From Brachypterus glaber (lineage: Eukaryota > Arthropoda > Insecta > Coleoptera > Kateretidae): DNA of 64,000 nucleotides. Positions 45,755 to 57,570 of the stretch are shown in pieces (the first letter of the stretch is position 1; every line of letters starts with the position of its first letter). The notes beneath the pieces were generated by a model that saw only the letters and a list, made by a program, of their open reading frames with translations, searched no databases and had not been told where the DNA came from. The translations under genes were made by a program, and so were the position numbers. The stretch spans positions 81,452,895 through 81,516,894 of the forward strand of contig OY294044.1 of the NCBI GenBank assembly GCA_958510825.1. Direction: 5' to 3'.

Positions 45755-45985
45755 CACTTACACAGAAAGAAAAATATCTTAAATTTCTAGAAAGAAACAT
45801 CTTTACATACACAGAAAAAATCATATACACAGAAAGAAATAACACATACACAGAATGAAACCCTATATACACAAAAAGGAATCCTAAATACTCAGAAAGA
45901 AATCCTACATACACAGAAAGAAATCCTACATACACAAAAAGAAATCCTAAATACACAGAAAAAAGTCCTGCAACCACAGAAAAAA
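45755..45985. repeat. 21-bp minisatellite
   Basis: About ten degenerate units of ACACAGAAAGAAATCCTACAT. Because 21 is a multiple of three, the minus strand stays open (45977-45726) and repeats a VYVGFLS-like heptapeptide. This looks like a repeat by-product and not a membrane protein. Confidence 0.9.
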
Positions 45986-46039
45986 ATAATTTTATTAAAA
46001 AAATTATAAATGAAAAAGAAAAAAAAACTTATTTTCCCA

Positions 46040-46840
46040 AATTTAAACCTTTCTGCAGAGCTCTAATGTCTTACCCCTTTGAGTCGGGATTTTTTTTATG
46101 GCACAAACGTCCATGGTCATAAGATATGCTTCCCACATATTTTTCTTTTCAATATAGAAATTCGGGATTACAGGCAATTTTTGGAAAATTTTATATCTCG
46201 AGAACCAATATGGCACAAACGAAAGTAATGGTGGCACAATTGTCCACATGAGGCTCCCTTTCCGATAAACCAAAAAATTTTAGTTTGTGCTTAATGCGAC
46301 ATTACAACTTCACACCGCCAAAAAAATCGGAAGAAAAAGTTCGATAAACTGAAAATAAAACATCGTGATGTAATGCATCAACTTGATATCAAAATTATCA
46401 TGATGTAATAATGCATTAAGTACTTTCATATTGAAATAAAAATTTAAAAAATAAGTAAAATTGTAGCAGAAAAAATAACAAAAATCCTAGAAAGTTACAA
46501 ATTAGTAAAAATTGTACATTAAAAGGTACTAAAGTTCATAATAAGAAGAACAAACCCATGGGATTTATCTATGTGTAATAAAGTTTAAATTTGTTTAAAT
46601 TTTAAACAAATTACTTCACTGTTTTTCGACAATCCATCTTCAAAACTTAGTTGTTATCTAAATTTTACACACACTGCCTAAAGAAATTAACGCACCTTTT
46701 AAATATATTATAATAAATAATAGATAAAATTAATTAATTATTTTATTCACCATCATTCAGAAATAAGCAAACTACATAGATACTTAAAAGTTAAAAAATT
46801 AATTATTGTTAACTTCTACTACTACTACTTCTACTACCTA
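46040..46840. other. stretch without recognisable gene
   Basis: AT-rich. A short CTACTACTACTT run occurs near 46816-46838. No coding motif was seen. Confidence 0.45.
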
Positions 46841-46849
46841 AAAAGTTTG

Positions 46850-47545
46850 GAACACCACATTTTCATCCCTTGGTCGGGAACTGTCTTGTGACTAACTTTA
46901 CTTCACGTCACTTCAGATATGTCAAAAACTTAAATGTATTAAGATGTTATAGAAAAAATAATTTTAAGAAAGTGCTGTCACTGCCGGTAATTTAAGAGTA
47001 AGTTAAACACCTTAACTTTGCCATTTTTAATTTAAACAATTTGTGCTGCCATTTAAAGGGAATAAGCTCTACCGTTGTGTTAGCATATTACAGAACGGAT
47101 TTAGTTTGACTTCTGGCTACACATAGAAGTAGATATTAATAATGTGATATTAATAATGCGATATTATCACATTTCCATCCCTTGGTCGGGAACTTTTTTA
47201 TGACTAACTTACTTCACCTCACTTCACATATGTCAAAAATTTAAATGTATTAAAATTTTATAGAAAAAATAGTTTTAAGAAGTTATTTTTTTTTTTAATA
47301 ACATCAGATACACATTTAAATTGCAATATTTTTGTACTTCCAAAATATATTAAATTTACAACCAATTTAGCTGTCATTTCTGAAAGATCACCGATAAGTG
47401 CTGGTAATTTAAGAGTAAGTTAAACACCTTAATTTTGCCATTTTTAATTTAAACGATTTGTGCTGCCATTTAAAGGGGAAAACTTTAACGTTACCATATT
47501 ACAGGACGGATTTAGTTTGACTTCTGGCTTCACATAAAAGTGTGT
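46850..47545. repeat. diverged direct duplication, units ~46855-47130 and ~47168-47545
   Basis: Both units begin CATCCCTTGGTCGGGAACT (preceded by TTTT or TTTC). They contain GGTAATTTAAGAGTAAGTTA and TTTGTGCTGCCATTTAAAGG and end GGATTTAGTTTGACTTCTGG. Unit 2 has an extra ~100 bp after TTTTAAGAAG. Confidence 0.85.
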
Positions 47546-47599
47546 ATCTGTTTACCTTAGATAATATAAGATAACCTTAGATACACTACTATCCGAAAT

Positions 47600-48240
47600 T
47601 AGGAAACGATCCGAAATAAGGCGCTTTTTCTATAATGGTATTAAAGAAAATGTGTATTTTACATTAAGTAGCCTACCGTCGATGAACTGAAAGTGTTTTT
47701 TACTGGACAATTATGTGTATTAGTAGAAAGTGGCGTCATAAATTTGTATTTTAATTATGCATATAAATATTTATGTAAGACAGTATTTAGATACCTCTTT
47801 TTTTAGTTATAAAAAATATGTCATTGCTAAAGTATTGACACACCCAGACAAATAGGGATGCATATTTATGTATTTTTTAAGAACATATTTTTATGTTGTA
47901 GTATTATTTACGCGTGGGTAAAACTAAAACATTTTATGTGACAAAATTACAATGCAATTATTAAAATTATAATTTTAAATTTTATGATTAGAATATTGTC
48001 GACTTTTAACGTGTATAATTTAATAAATACGTGTTGCATACACCTTAAAAAATAAACAATTCAATAATTCGATGAATAATACTTTTAAATGCAAGGAAGT
48101 TTAAGAAAGTTAATTAAAAAAATATGGCAAATATTTATTATTCAAGGTTAAGGTTGAAGATTATCTGCACTGTGCTACATTACCCCCTCCCCCTTTTTAT
48201 TCAGATTTTTACTTTTACCAAGAAGAGAAGAAGGTTCTAT
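47600..48240. other. stretch without recognisable gene
   Basis: AT-rich. Nothing recognised on either strand. Confidence 0.45.
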
Positions 48241-48255
48241 TATCGAAAAAATCAA

Positions 48256-48540
48256 TAAATAATTTAATAAAAAAAAACACCCGACTAATTAACTAAAGAC
48301 TATGAACCAAGAATAATGTGAAATAAAATTACATAGTAACCATAGCAGTCGGAGGCCTATTCTGCCTTCATATTATTAAAACATTTGTATATTTAAATAA
48401 AGTTTAAAGATTTGTATCATTATTATGATATTTAGGATTGGTCCCCGACTGCGACGGTTAGTATATAATTTTGTTTCACATTATTCTTGTTTCATACTTT
48501 TTAGTTAATCAGTCGGGTGTTGTTTTTATTAAATTATTTA
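48256..48540. mobile_element. 285-bp inverted-repeat element, ACACCCGACT arms
   Basis: Left AACACCCGACTAATTAACTA pairs with the right-hand TAGTTAATCAGTCGGGTGTT. Further pairing covers AAGAATAATGTGAAA with its inverse and GCAGTCGG with CCGACTGC. Flanking AAATAATTTAATAAA and its inverse extend the arms to about 90 bp. The loop is about 90 bp. There is no coding frame. Confidence 0.75.
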
Positions 48541-48599
48541 TTTTAAACTTTTTAAAAGTTTTTTTTATTAAATAAACGGTTTTATTTTACGCTGATGAA

Positions 48600-49115
48600 T
48601 ACAGCTAATATAGTCGAAAATATTATTCATGGGACCAAGACGCGTCTCTTGATACCTTATTCATAAAACCAGATGAGTTTTTCATTATGGCTCTTTATAA
48701 ATGCCTGATGATAGCAGCCCAAATAGGCGAAACATGGACGTATATAACCTATGTGATCAAGGTAAATAGTTTGACACCCCTGTTGTCAAATTCGGATTAG
48801 GCGTTTGGGCTGTAGAGCAAATTTCTTAATTTATGCTGATGATAAGACGAATAAATAAAATATAGTCGAAACGTGGGCAAATACATCTATAGTTATAATA
48901 ACTACTATTACTCATAGGACCAAGACGCATCGTTTGATATCTTATTCATAAAAATCGGATGAGTTTTTAATTATTGATCTTTATAAATTCCTGATGATGA
49001 CAGCCCAAATAGGCGAAACATGGACTTTTATATAGCCTTTGTCACCCGCGGCATGAAGGCGAATCGTTTGACACCTTAATTGTCAAATTCGATCCGGGTG
49101 TTTAGGCTGTAGAGT
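48600..49115. repeat. diverged direct duplication, period ~274 bp
   Basis: Shared blocks: GGACCAAGACGCGTC / GGACCAAGACGCATC (48640, 48914), CAGCCCAAATAGGCGAAACA (48715, 48989) and TGTCAAATTCGGAT...GGGCTGTAGAG / TGTCAAATTCGATC...AGGCTGTAGAG. Confidence 0.85.
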
Positions 49116-49471
49116 GGTACATACATACACATATACACACATAGACTGTTAAACACATTACCCTCCTTACCTTTCTTGGTCAGTCGGGTAAAAAGAAAAA
49201 AGATTTCAGCTTTTTTCGGAAACCCGATTTTATATGATTTTGCATGCATCTCAAAGTTTAAAAGGTTTAACATGTTTTTCAAAAAGTTCCGCAATTTTTT
49301 ATAGCATTGTTGATTAGTTGAGTTTTAAAGGTAAGTTATAAAATAAATGTTCAAAGAAGTTGTTTTCGAGAAAAAAGCAAAAAACCTATTTATGATTTAC
49401 GGTCAATAAAACTACACAGTTCAACTGTTTCTGATAGTGTTTTATTTTAATTTAAAACTAAAGCATATATA

Positions 49472-49552
49472 TACTGCCTTCCTAAGCTGAAAGGTCCTAT
49501 CTGTGTATGTTAAACCTATGTAGATAGGACCTTTCAGCTTAGCACGGCAGTA
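49472..49552. repeat. 31-bp-arm hairpin, 19-nt loop, pre-miRNA-sized
   Basis: TACTGCCTTCCTAAGCTGAA (arm to 49502) pairs with 49522-49552 with two mismatches. Size and shape fit a pre-miRNA hairpin, but no known miRNA is recognised, and a tiny palindromic MITE is equally possible. Confidence 0.85.
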
Positions 49553-49808
49553 TAATATATATATAAATATAAGCATATATGCTTTATTTATTTCTTCGAA
49601 TTAAATTTATTACTATTTAATAAATTAAATTAATTAGCTAAACAATTTTATTCTTTCAGCGAACAATAAATCTCATTTTAAAAACAATATCTATATATTT
49701 TTAGGTTAAAAGCTAAACGAATAAATGTGCATGTACGGCATAAAATTGACCAGATTTGAGTAATTTAATAAACATTAAGTTTTCAATTTTTTTCTTTAAT
49801 ATCTTATA

Positions 49809-50869
49809 TCGTCGGCTTACAAGTAAAAGGCACTAAGTCACTTTTTTGCAAAAATGGGCTTTAAATAGCACTGTAGTTAATTTTTGATGATCTATGTATA
49901 GGTAAACCGAACTAACTTCTAGGTGGACTGCCAAGGGAGTTACCCACTATACAAAACGCACCAATTTGATTTTGATTAAAATTTTATCTGGCAATAGGCA
50001 CTAAGTCACTTAGTGCACAGTGCGTTTTACTTGTAGATTATTTCAAATGTTTCTGCACTAAGCGACTTTCTAAAAAGAGTTAATTTATAAAAATATATTT
50101 GCTTGAATCATTTATATGATACAATATCGCGTTATTTATTGTACTGACAAACGCATTAAAATTTTAACTGATAGATTATTTTAATTTTGCTCTTAAATCC
50201 TTGGTTACTACATAAATAACAAGAATATAAGAAAAAAACTAACGTTTGCGGCAAGTTCAGAAAACAGCCCTTAGAACTGCACCGTCAAGTGTTTTATCAT
50301 TAATAATGATTCATTATAATTATTGACTTTAGGAGATGCTTTTTTGCCGGCACAGCCGATGGCCTCTGAAAACTGTCTTAGTTCTGGCATAGTAAGCAGT
50401 TTCATATAATTAATACTAATTAATTTTATTAATTTTGGAAACGTTCTTTAACCAATCAAAAAGTCCAAACCCTTCTTTTAAAAATCTAGTTTTTGAAACA
50501 TCTTGTTTTCTACTTTATAGTTATAGATTACGTTTAATTAATAGAAGGGTTTTAATTTTAAATAGTTGTTTTTTATATTATTTTATTGACTTAGTGCTCT
50601 TTACTTGTAAGCCGACGTCGTGGGCCTACAAGTAAAAGGCACTAAGTCCATGTCTTTTTTCAAATTTAGTTGAATTAATCTACTTCAATTTTTCTTTATT
50701 TAACTGCAAACGGGACATCATTATGTCCAAACATGTCATTGCAATTTGCGGTAGTTTTTTTTCCAAAAATAATTATTACAAAAATTAAAAAACAACAATG
50801 AAAGTTAAATTTGTCAATATCTCAAAACCATGTTTTTGGACTTAGTGCTCTTTACTTGTAAGCCGACGA
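49809..50869. mobile_element. compound TIR element, GTCGGCTTACAAGTAAAAGG ends
   Basis: The terminus TCGTCGGCTTACAAGTAAAA occurs forward at 49809 and at about 50616 (as TCGTGGGCCTACAAGTAAAA), and inverted ending at about 50617 and 50869. TA flanks the outer ends. The pattern is two head-to-tail units meeting at 50616-50618, or one element inserted beside another. A partial inner copy of the motif (GGCACTAAGTCACTTAGTGC) lies at about 49995-50014. No transposase. Confidence 0.75.
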
Positions 50870-50879
50870 TATAGTCCAG

Positions 50880-51300
50880 TAAAATACTAAATGTAAATTG
50901 CAATAAATGAACACGGGCTGATATTTTAAAGGGTAGTAGTGGATAGTAACAGAACACTCCTGTTACTCATTTACAGGGTGATTTGCGCAAGGGGTGTCCG
51001 ATATCTTGAATTTTATGTGAGTGCGGTTATCTCAGTAAATATGCATCTTACGATAAAAATGCATATTGTTGTTACATATAAATTATGAGGCCCCCATTAT
51101 CTACGCCCCTGGTGTAGAACTTAATTTTAACATAATGTTAAATGTTTACATTTATTGATTCTATATTTCAGTAAAAATTTCATGTTAATAAGTTAAACTG
51201 TTTCTGAGATATGAAGTGATAAATATTCTAACAATGCTCTTTAAAAGTAAGCTAGCTCCCTTAAAAAGCAATTTAGCTCAAACGTCTATAAAAACTTTTT
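50880..51300. other. stretch without recognisable gene
   Basis: Nothing recognised beyond short AT-rich frames. Confidence 0.4.
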
Positions 51301-51307
51301 TCTGTAA

Positions 51308-51486
51308 CTGTCGTTACAGCCGCAGAAAAAATGACACTTTCTTTTAGATATTTTATTATATTATTATTGAAGATTGTTTGTTATTTATTATTTTTAAAGA
51401 CTGTTTGTGAAAAAATGATAATATAATAAAATATATAAAATATCATTTTTTATGAGACTGTAACGACAGTAACTATGAAATTACCC
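51308..51486. mobile_element. small TIR element, GGGTAATT/GTCGTTACAG family, copy 2
   Basis: CTGTCGTTACAGCCGCAG on the left pairs with CTGTAACGACAG on the right. The right end AACTATGAAATTACCC and the interior GATTGTTTGTTATTTATTA match copy 1 at 9686-9831. The left terminal GGGTAATT is not clearly preserved. Confidence 0.55.
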
Positions 51487-51583
51487 ATTCACAGTGTATA
51501 TTGCATTTTCCTAAATACTTATTTAACATAAGTTAAAATGATAACTAAATCACAACATAAGTAAAAAGTAACAAATAAAAAAA

Positions 51584-51660
51584 GCAGTTCGGGGATAGGA
51601 CTCGAACCTGGGGCCTTTTGAATGGCAGCCGGTTAGACTGACCTCTGCACCTCGAGTCGA
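51584..51660 (-). repeat. tRNA-like sequence (SINE head or tRNA pseudogene)
   Basis: The minus strand reads GAGGTGCAGAGGTCAGTCTA, then CTGCCATTCAAAAGGCCCC and a canonical B-box/T-arm, GGTTCGAGTCC, then CCCCGAACTGC. The T-loop is intact. The D-arm and acceptor stem do not fold convincingly by eye, so I do not call a functional tRNA. Confidence 0.5.
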
Positions 51661-51664
51661 CTGT

Positions 51665-53390
51665 TAAAATTTGTTCATGAGGTTTAGTAAAATATAAATG
51701 TTAATTTATCGTCAAGTGTTCCCTGTTCCATCATAACTCTAATGTCTTTAAATTGATTTTTTTCCTAAATGATTTACGTCAATCAGAGTTCAATTTCTGA
51801 ATTTCGATTTTTTTGAAAGTTTATAACTTTTTTTGTTTTTGGGGGAATTATTTTCAAAAACAAAAGAGTTTTCCTGAAAATCTGTCAAGTCGATCGAGTA
51901 ATTCCTTCTTGAGTTATCGTGTCTACAAAAAACGTGGCATCGGGCGGACGGACGGAGATCTAATAAAAGACCTTTTATATTTATTTATTTATATTTGGTA
52001 TTAGGTTTTCCAGTTTGTAAATAAATAAATTAGTTATTATACCTCGATCAGATTCTCGTTATGCAGTGTACTTTTATGCCAAATTTTAGATTCCCAGGTT
52101 ATATGGTTTATGAGACAACGGTCGGCAGACATCCGAGATAAAATACTTTTTTTTCTTTTCGAGGTTCAGACGTAGGAAATCTCGTATCTTTTAAAAATCT
52201 CTGTAATTTTTTACAAGTTTTTTAGAATTCTTCAGAAATCTTATCGAACAGAAAAAATGTTTTATTTCGAAAATCTCTGGTCATACAAGAATCTCGGAAG
52301 TCTGTGTACAAATATGTTGTAGGTAGTGGTCCATCTGTCAAGTAGGGAACCCTAAAAACTATAAAATACAATATGGGCACTTTTCTCTTGGACGTATCAT
52401 AGACCTCCCTGTCTTTTCGCGGTATAGTCGAGCAGTCTGGTCTGCACTATGTCATGAATGATCTATTTATTTAAAGATAAAAATATTGTTTACAAATTAA
52501 ATTTTTAAAAAGTATTATATATACATGGTGTCTAATTAAGAATTTATTGCACACCGAGAAAAAGATAGATTTATGGCAAATATAATTTTAAACATCACAG
52601 TTAAAAAGTATATAGCAAAAATAAACTCAGTTTTCTAATTATATAAAATTTGTAATTTTTTCTTGTGTTGCTCCTTTGGTTTAGGCCTCAGTCTTAGAAT
52701 TTTAGAATTTGTAAAAAATGTCAGTTGCGGCGTTACTAGGTTTGACTAACGACAATTTTTCTTTAGTCGTCACTTTTTAGTTAGTAGAGGCGATAATTTA
52801 CTAACCTTAGCTACGGCCTTGTGTATTTAGGGAGTAGACAAAGTTATAAACTCTGACCATTGTTTTTTAACTTAATTTTAAGATAAGATATAAAAGGACG
52901 TCATTTAGGAACAGCCCACAGTAGGATAGAATGTAGCGGCCGCGGTCAAAATTAATTTCCAGCCTTATTATTACAGATAGAAAGTTCAGTTTTTATTTAT
53001 TTTGTAGAGGAATGTTCAAGCTATAAAACGGTGTGTAGAAAATTAATTTTTCCTAATTGGATTAGGGAGAAAAATAAGGGAAAATATAGAGAATATATTT
53101 TTTTAATAATTATATTTATATATCTCATTATATTGAAATTGTTATGCTTAGTTTTAGTTTATAATATATTAAAATTTCGAAGTTTTCTTAGAAACCAAAA
53201 TATCAATAAAACAGCCTCTCTAGCTAGAAAAGTGCATAAAGCCTTTTTATAAAGTATAAAAAATGCTATCATTTGAACCCTTGTATGTTAAAATCTTATT
53301 ATAAATAAGCGAGATATAAATAAAATTAAAATATATTTATGACATATACATATTTGCACCTCTTGCTCCTGATCGATTTGCCTCATGATT
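51665..53390. other. stretch without recognisable gene
   Basis: Contains a CGGGCGGACGGACGGA dispersed-repeat remnant near 51940 and a TTTA run near 51978-51990. No recognisable coding sequence. Confidence 0.45.
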
Positions 53391-53394
53391 TATC

Positions 53395-53765
53395 ATCAGG
53401 TTCAGTTTCAGCGACCTTAAAACCCCCTATATAGCAATTGTCAAATGTTTGTGAAACAATATTAATTTTTTCCCCATTTGCCCCTTGCCCCACCCCAATT
53501 TTTACCAAAAACAAACCCAAGCGCGAAGATTTGGTAACACACCTGTATGTCAAATTGTCAGTCTCTAGCCTAAAGCGTTCTTTAGTTATCGTTTTAACAA
53601 GATTTCCCAAAAAGACTTACCGACTGACCGACCGATAACTTTGTTTGTTCAAAATCAATGTTGTTTGACATAAAACGACATAAAACGATATAAAACGCAA
53701 AAATAAGCAATTTCACTAACACAAGGCTTTCCAAAAAAGTTGAAAATTGTCAAAATGGGAAAGCA
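53395..53765. repeat. copy of the 20820-21480 dispersed family
   Basis: Motifs in family order: ATCAGGTTCAGTTTCAGCGA, TTGCCCCTTGCCCCACCCCA, TGTCAGTCTCTAGCCTAAAG, CGTTCTTTAGTTATCG, GACTGACCGACCGA, ACATAAAACGACATAAAACG, CAAGGCTTTCC. Confidence 0.72.
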
Positions 53766-53964
53766 GAATAAAAAACTATAAATCTGTTTCCATTATTGTC
53801 AACCTAAATTTTCCCACATACAAAATTCTCCTGCGAAATATACCTCGTTTGTGATTCTCAGATTTTACCTTATGAAATGCCTTTTCAGCAGTTTTTGTCA
53901 GACTAAAATAAGGTCTGTTACATACTAAGAATAAAATTATGCACTTTCTCACGAAATTGCAGAT

Positions 53965-54180
53965 CCAGGCTTATTATATTATTCACAGCGCCTGCGCTAA
54001 AATAGTGTTATACGGTAGTTTCCAATTTTCAAAAAAAAAATCAAAAATCGTCTTAGATATAAATTTGTTTCATAAAAAAATAAGCAACTTTTTTTTTTTG
54101 AAATGTCCGTCTGTCTGTCCTTCTGATGTCACGTTTTTTGTAGACACCATAACTCAATAACGAATAATCCGATCGACTTG
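53965..54180 (+). repeat. dispersed repeat related to 8611-8790
   Basis: GCCTGCGCTAAAATAGTG, TTTCATAAAAAAATAAGCAA and TGTCCGTCTGTCTGTCC follow the order of the 8611 copy and extend into the ATAACTCAATAACG/CTTGAAATTTTCAGG region. Confidence 0.6.
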
Positions 54181-54234
54181 AAATTTTCAGGAAAAATCTA
54201 ATTCTACGAGGAGAAGAGCCAACAGTTATTTATT

Positions 54235-54910
54235 AATAACGTCCCACCAGGTTTTAGACGGGCTATATCTCCGTTGTTTAAAAAGGTAAAAAAAAAACGA
54301 AAAAAACAAAATGCGAGTCAAAGTAGAATTTACTGACTTATGCAAAACTACCCCTTATTTACCCACCCTTTTGGAACCACCCCCAACTTTTGTTTTTTAA
54401 ATAGCACCCCCTATTTATACTAAAGAATATGTAAGCACATTTTATTCTAAATTCAACCATGTATTATAAGTAACATCTTATTTTTTAAGGGGCTCCAAAG
54501 TACAAAAAAAAAATCTGAAAACTGACGTTAGATTATATCTAAAAGATAAGTTATTAATGTATCCAATAACCACCCTTAATAACCCACTCTCCTGGAACCA
54601 CCTGCAACTTTGTTCTAAATACGACCCTATTATTAATAAATAATAATTGTTATTTTGAGCCCCTTAAATAAGATACCACTTATAATACATGATTGAATTC
54701 AGAAGGAAATGTACTTTCGTATTCTTTATTAAAAATGGGGGTGTGCTATTTGAGAAACAGAAGTTGGTGGTAGTTTCGATGAGGTGGGTAAGCAAGGTGG
54801 TTTTGGATACGTGAATAAAAACTTCAATAGCTCCCATTTAAAGCTGTTTTTTGCAAAAAAATCTATCTTTTTAAATAACGGAGATATAACTTGTCAAGAA
54901 CCTGGTAAAC
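54235..54910. repeat. ~675-bp inverted repeat, arms ~260 bp
   Basis: ACCAGGTTTTAGACGGGCTA and TATATCTCCGTTGTTTAAAA pair with the inverse near 54865-54905. CATGTATTATAAGTAACATC pairs with GATACCACTTATAATACATG. The axis lies near 54575. Confidence 0.75.
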
Positions 54911-54932
54911 AAAGTTAAATGAAAAGTCAAAC

Positions 54933-55237
54933 TAACCCGGATTTTTTGATTTTAGGTTGTTTTTGGGATATTTCCAAACAGTTTACTGTCGTCTTATTTT
55001 GGACCTTAACAAAGTAGGCGTGTGAATGGTCGTGATTAAATTGAGTACTATAGGTAGTACCTATGCTATAGGGTGTGTCATAGAAAAACTCCGTATTGTG
55101 ATGCCAGGAAAAACTTTACGAAGAAGAAGAATGACTTTATTTAAAAACGACTTGGTTAGCGATTTCAATTTTTGTCAAAAACTGTTTGGAAATGTCCCAA
55201 AAACAACCTAAAATTAAAAAATCCGGTACGGTTTGGA
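54933..55237. repeat. inverted repeat, ~52-bp arms, ~195-nt loop
   Basis: GATTTTAGGTTGTTTTTGGG and ATTTCCAAACAGTTT on the left pair with AAACTGTTTGGAAATGTCCC and CAACCTAAAAT on the right, ending at CGGATTTTTT / AAAAAATCCG. Confidence 0.8.
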
Positions 55238-55963
55238 TATTTAATTTTGTTTAAGGCTACTTGTGACCCGGTATAGGTACAGTGCTGTCCAAAATTCATG
55301 CCCTCTGGCCCTGGCCCAACATGAATATTACAGGCCCCTCGCTAGCAACTTATTATTAACAATTAGTTTTATTTGTCGTGAATGTGTAGGCCTTTAATGC
55401 TTTGTCTGAATTAATGATTTCCTAGTATATGTCCCGTATTTAAAAGGCCCGCTTTGATTTGATAAAAGTGTAGGTAAGAAGTCCATCTCGAAGCGATCTC
55501 GAACATGGTCAATTTTTCTAGATAGATCGCAAAAATCAGTTTTTTATGGCTAAAAAAAATATATATTTATATTTATAAATTTTTCAGTTTTTCATGCTAT
55601 GATGGCAGGTAATAAAGTTTCTACAAAATAATATATTATAGTCCGTCCAATTATGCAAGATAGTAGTTTAAAATTTCCGCGATTTTTAAGCTACATCATT
55701 GGTTAAAAACTCGTACCTTTTAACATATAAAGTATTGTGACATTTTTTGTCTATGAATAATTGACGGTCGTTAAAGCTAATAAAAGAAGAGAAAGTTACA
55801 TAAAAAAATGGTTATACTTAATGTTATTTTGTATGGTATTGAAAAAGGTACTTTTTTGGTTTATTCTTCACTCACACTAAATTAGCATATTCTACATATT
55901 GTACAAACGTAAATTATATTGAACACAAGGAAAACGTCAAAGTTTTAGGTTACATTACAACTT

Positions 55964-56095
55964 AAGGCCTATCCAGAGACTTGCATAACAATCATTACAA
56001 GATACATGAAAACACATCAAGCCAATCCTGGCAACGTTTTCTTTTGTACTATGCTTGTACTATGCGAGTCTTTGGATAGGCCCTTTCCAGGAAAA
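55964..56095. mobile_element. 132-bp palindromic MITE, AAGGCCTATCC family, copy 2
   Basis: The left end AAGGCCTATCCAGAGACTTG pairs with the inverse of AAGGGCCTATCCAAAGACTC. CAAGATACATG is shared with copy 1 at 21865-22016. The core (GCCAATCCTGGCAACG) is more decayed than in copy 1. Confidence 0.72.
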
Positions 56096-56099
56096 CAGT

Positions 56100-57560
56100 A
56101 CCGACATCTGTTAAACTTTTGATACACTACGATTTATGCATAATTAAGCTATTTATGCGCTCTGTGGTGTAAAACGTTCCGCGTCCCTTACTATCTTGCA
56201 TAACTGGACGAAGTATAGGTATATTTTAAATTGGCTTTCATTGTTTGTATTGATATTTTTCTTTACGCCTTAATGATAAATGAACAATATACCAACATAG
56301 TAAATTATATAGGACCCTGTATAATCAACGATACCTGGAAAAATGTAATTGTTTTATTTTGCCAGCAAACACCGGGTAATTATATGATTTATAGTGTATA
56401 GGGTGGGCCAATGTCTCACAGAGAACAAAGCTTTCACACATGAAAGGCAATTTTTAGCCCACTTCAGCAATGCGAAGGATGCATATTTTTAATATTTTTT
56501 TATGTATTGTAGTTCACTTCTAGAGCCTAAACTACTAGACTCATTTTAAGAAAAGAGACTTCGAGAGAGTCTTCTTGACCAAACAAGTAACCTGACCAGT
56601 GTTACCTGTCTTAATGGTCTACCTTTCCCTCTACATTTCTTCTGTAAGCCCCAAAAAGGTGGTAAAATGAGGTTCGGTAAATAGTATACTGCATACCGGG
56701 AATGCGAACCTAGTTTTCAGTGCACAAGAGTGCACTGAAATAGGTTTGCGTCGAGGTGCGTTTACTATGTTTCCTACGACTTAACACCTAAAAATCCAAA
56801 AAACGCAAAAAATTTCTTAAAATTAACTTTATTAATTTGACGTTTTGTGTTTGACGTTCACTCGTTTTCTAACGGGATATGTAAAATCAGCAGACTGTCA
56901 CTTTTCGACCGCTTTCATGACAACGGTTGGAAAATAAACTAACTACTGACTAGGTCGTAGGAAAAATATATTTCTAACTTAGACAATAATGCCTTCATGG
57001 GGTTTAGGAAAGAATGGCAAGTAGAAAAAAATTACTAAAATTACAAACGAGAACGTATCGAAGAAAATTGGGAAAACCCTGACAGTCTATAAAAATATAT
57101 ACTGCACGTTTGTCGGTTAATAACCGTTCATATAATGGTTTAGGTCCGTGGCATTTTGAATGCACGTTACTGTACACCCTAAATTGTGGCGATTTGCCTT
57201 TTGGGAACAAGTGAACAGATAACAGTGACCACATCAATAGATGGCACCATGCTTTTATATCTATCTAACGTTTTATTTGAATATTAGCAACATACAGGAT
57301 ACACAGTGCTGATGATTCCCAAAAAGGATGAAATGGTACTATTCACTGTTTCCTGTCCATTTGATTTTAACGACAGATAGATAACTTTCTTTTAATGTAT
57401 GGTTTCTGCTGTGTAGTCCACCCTGTAGCAAAGAACCAGGTGTTTAAGAAAAGCCTTCGGTTGTTAAAAAACACTCTCGCATACACTTGACTTTTGTTCT
57501 TCTCGGAATCTACAAGTCCTCCAGATCGGCGGATAATCATTACATGGATTTCACATTTAA
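56100..57560. other. stretch without recognisable gene
   Basis: Contains a hairpin at 56704-56750 and otherwise short frames only; nothing else recognised. Confidence 0.45.
56704..56750. repeat. ~21-bp-arm hairpin, 4-nt loop
   Basis: GCGAACCTAGTTTTCAGTGC AC pairs with GTGCACTGAAATAGGTTTGC around AAGA, with a one-base bulge and one or two mismatches. Confidence 0.75.
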
Positions 57561-57570
57561 GAGATGACCA

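Noticed and set aside
45726..45977. Heptad-repeat frame (VYVGFLS-like) resembling a membrane or structural protein
   Set aside because: It follows exactly from a 21-bp minisatellite whose period is a multiple of three.
51584..51660. Functional tRNA gene on the minus strand
   Set aside because: The B-box and T-arm are good, but the D-arm and acceptor stem do not pair convincingly; kept only as a tRNA-like repeat.
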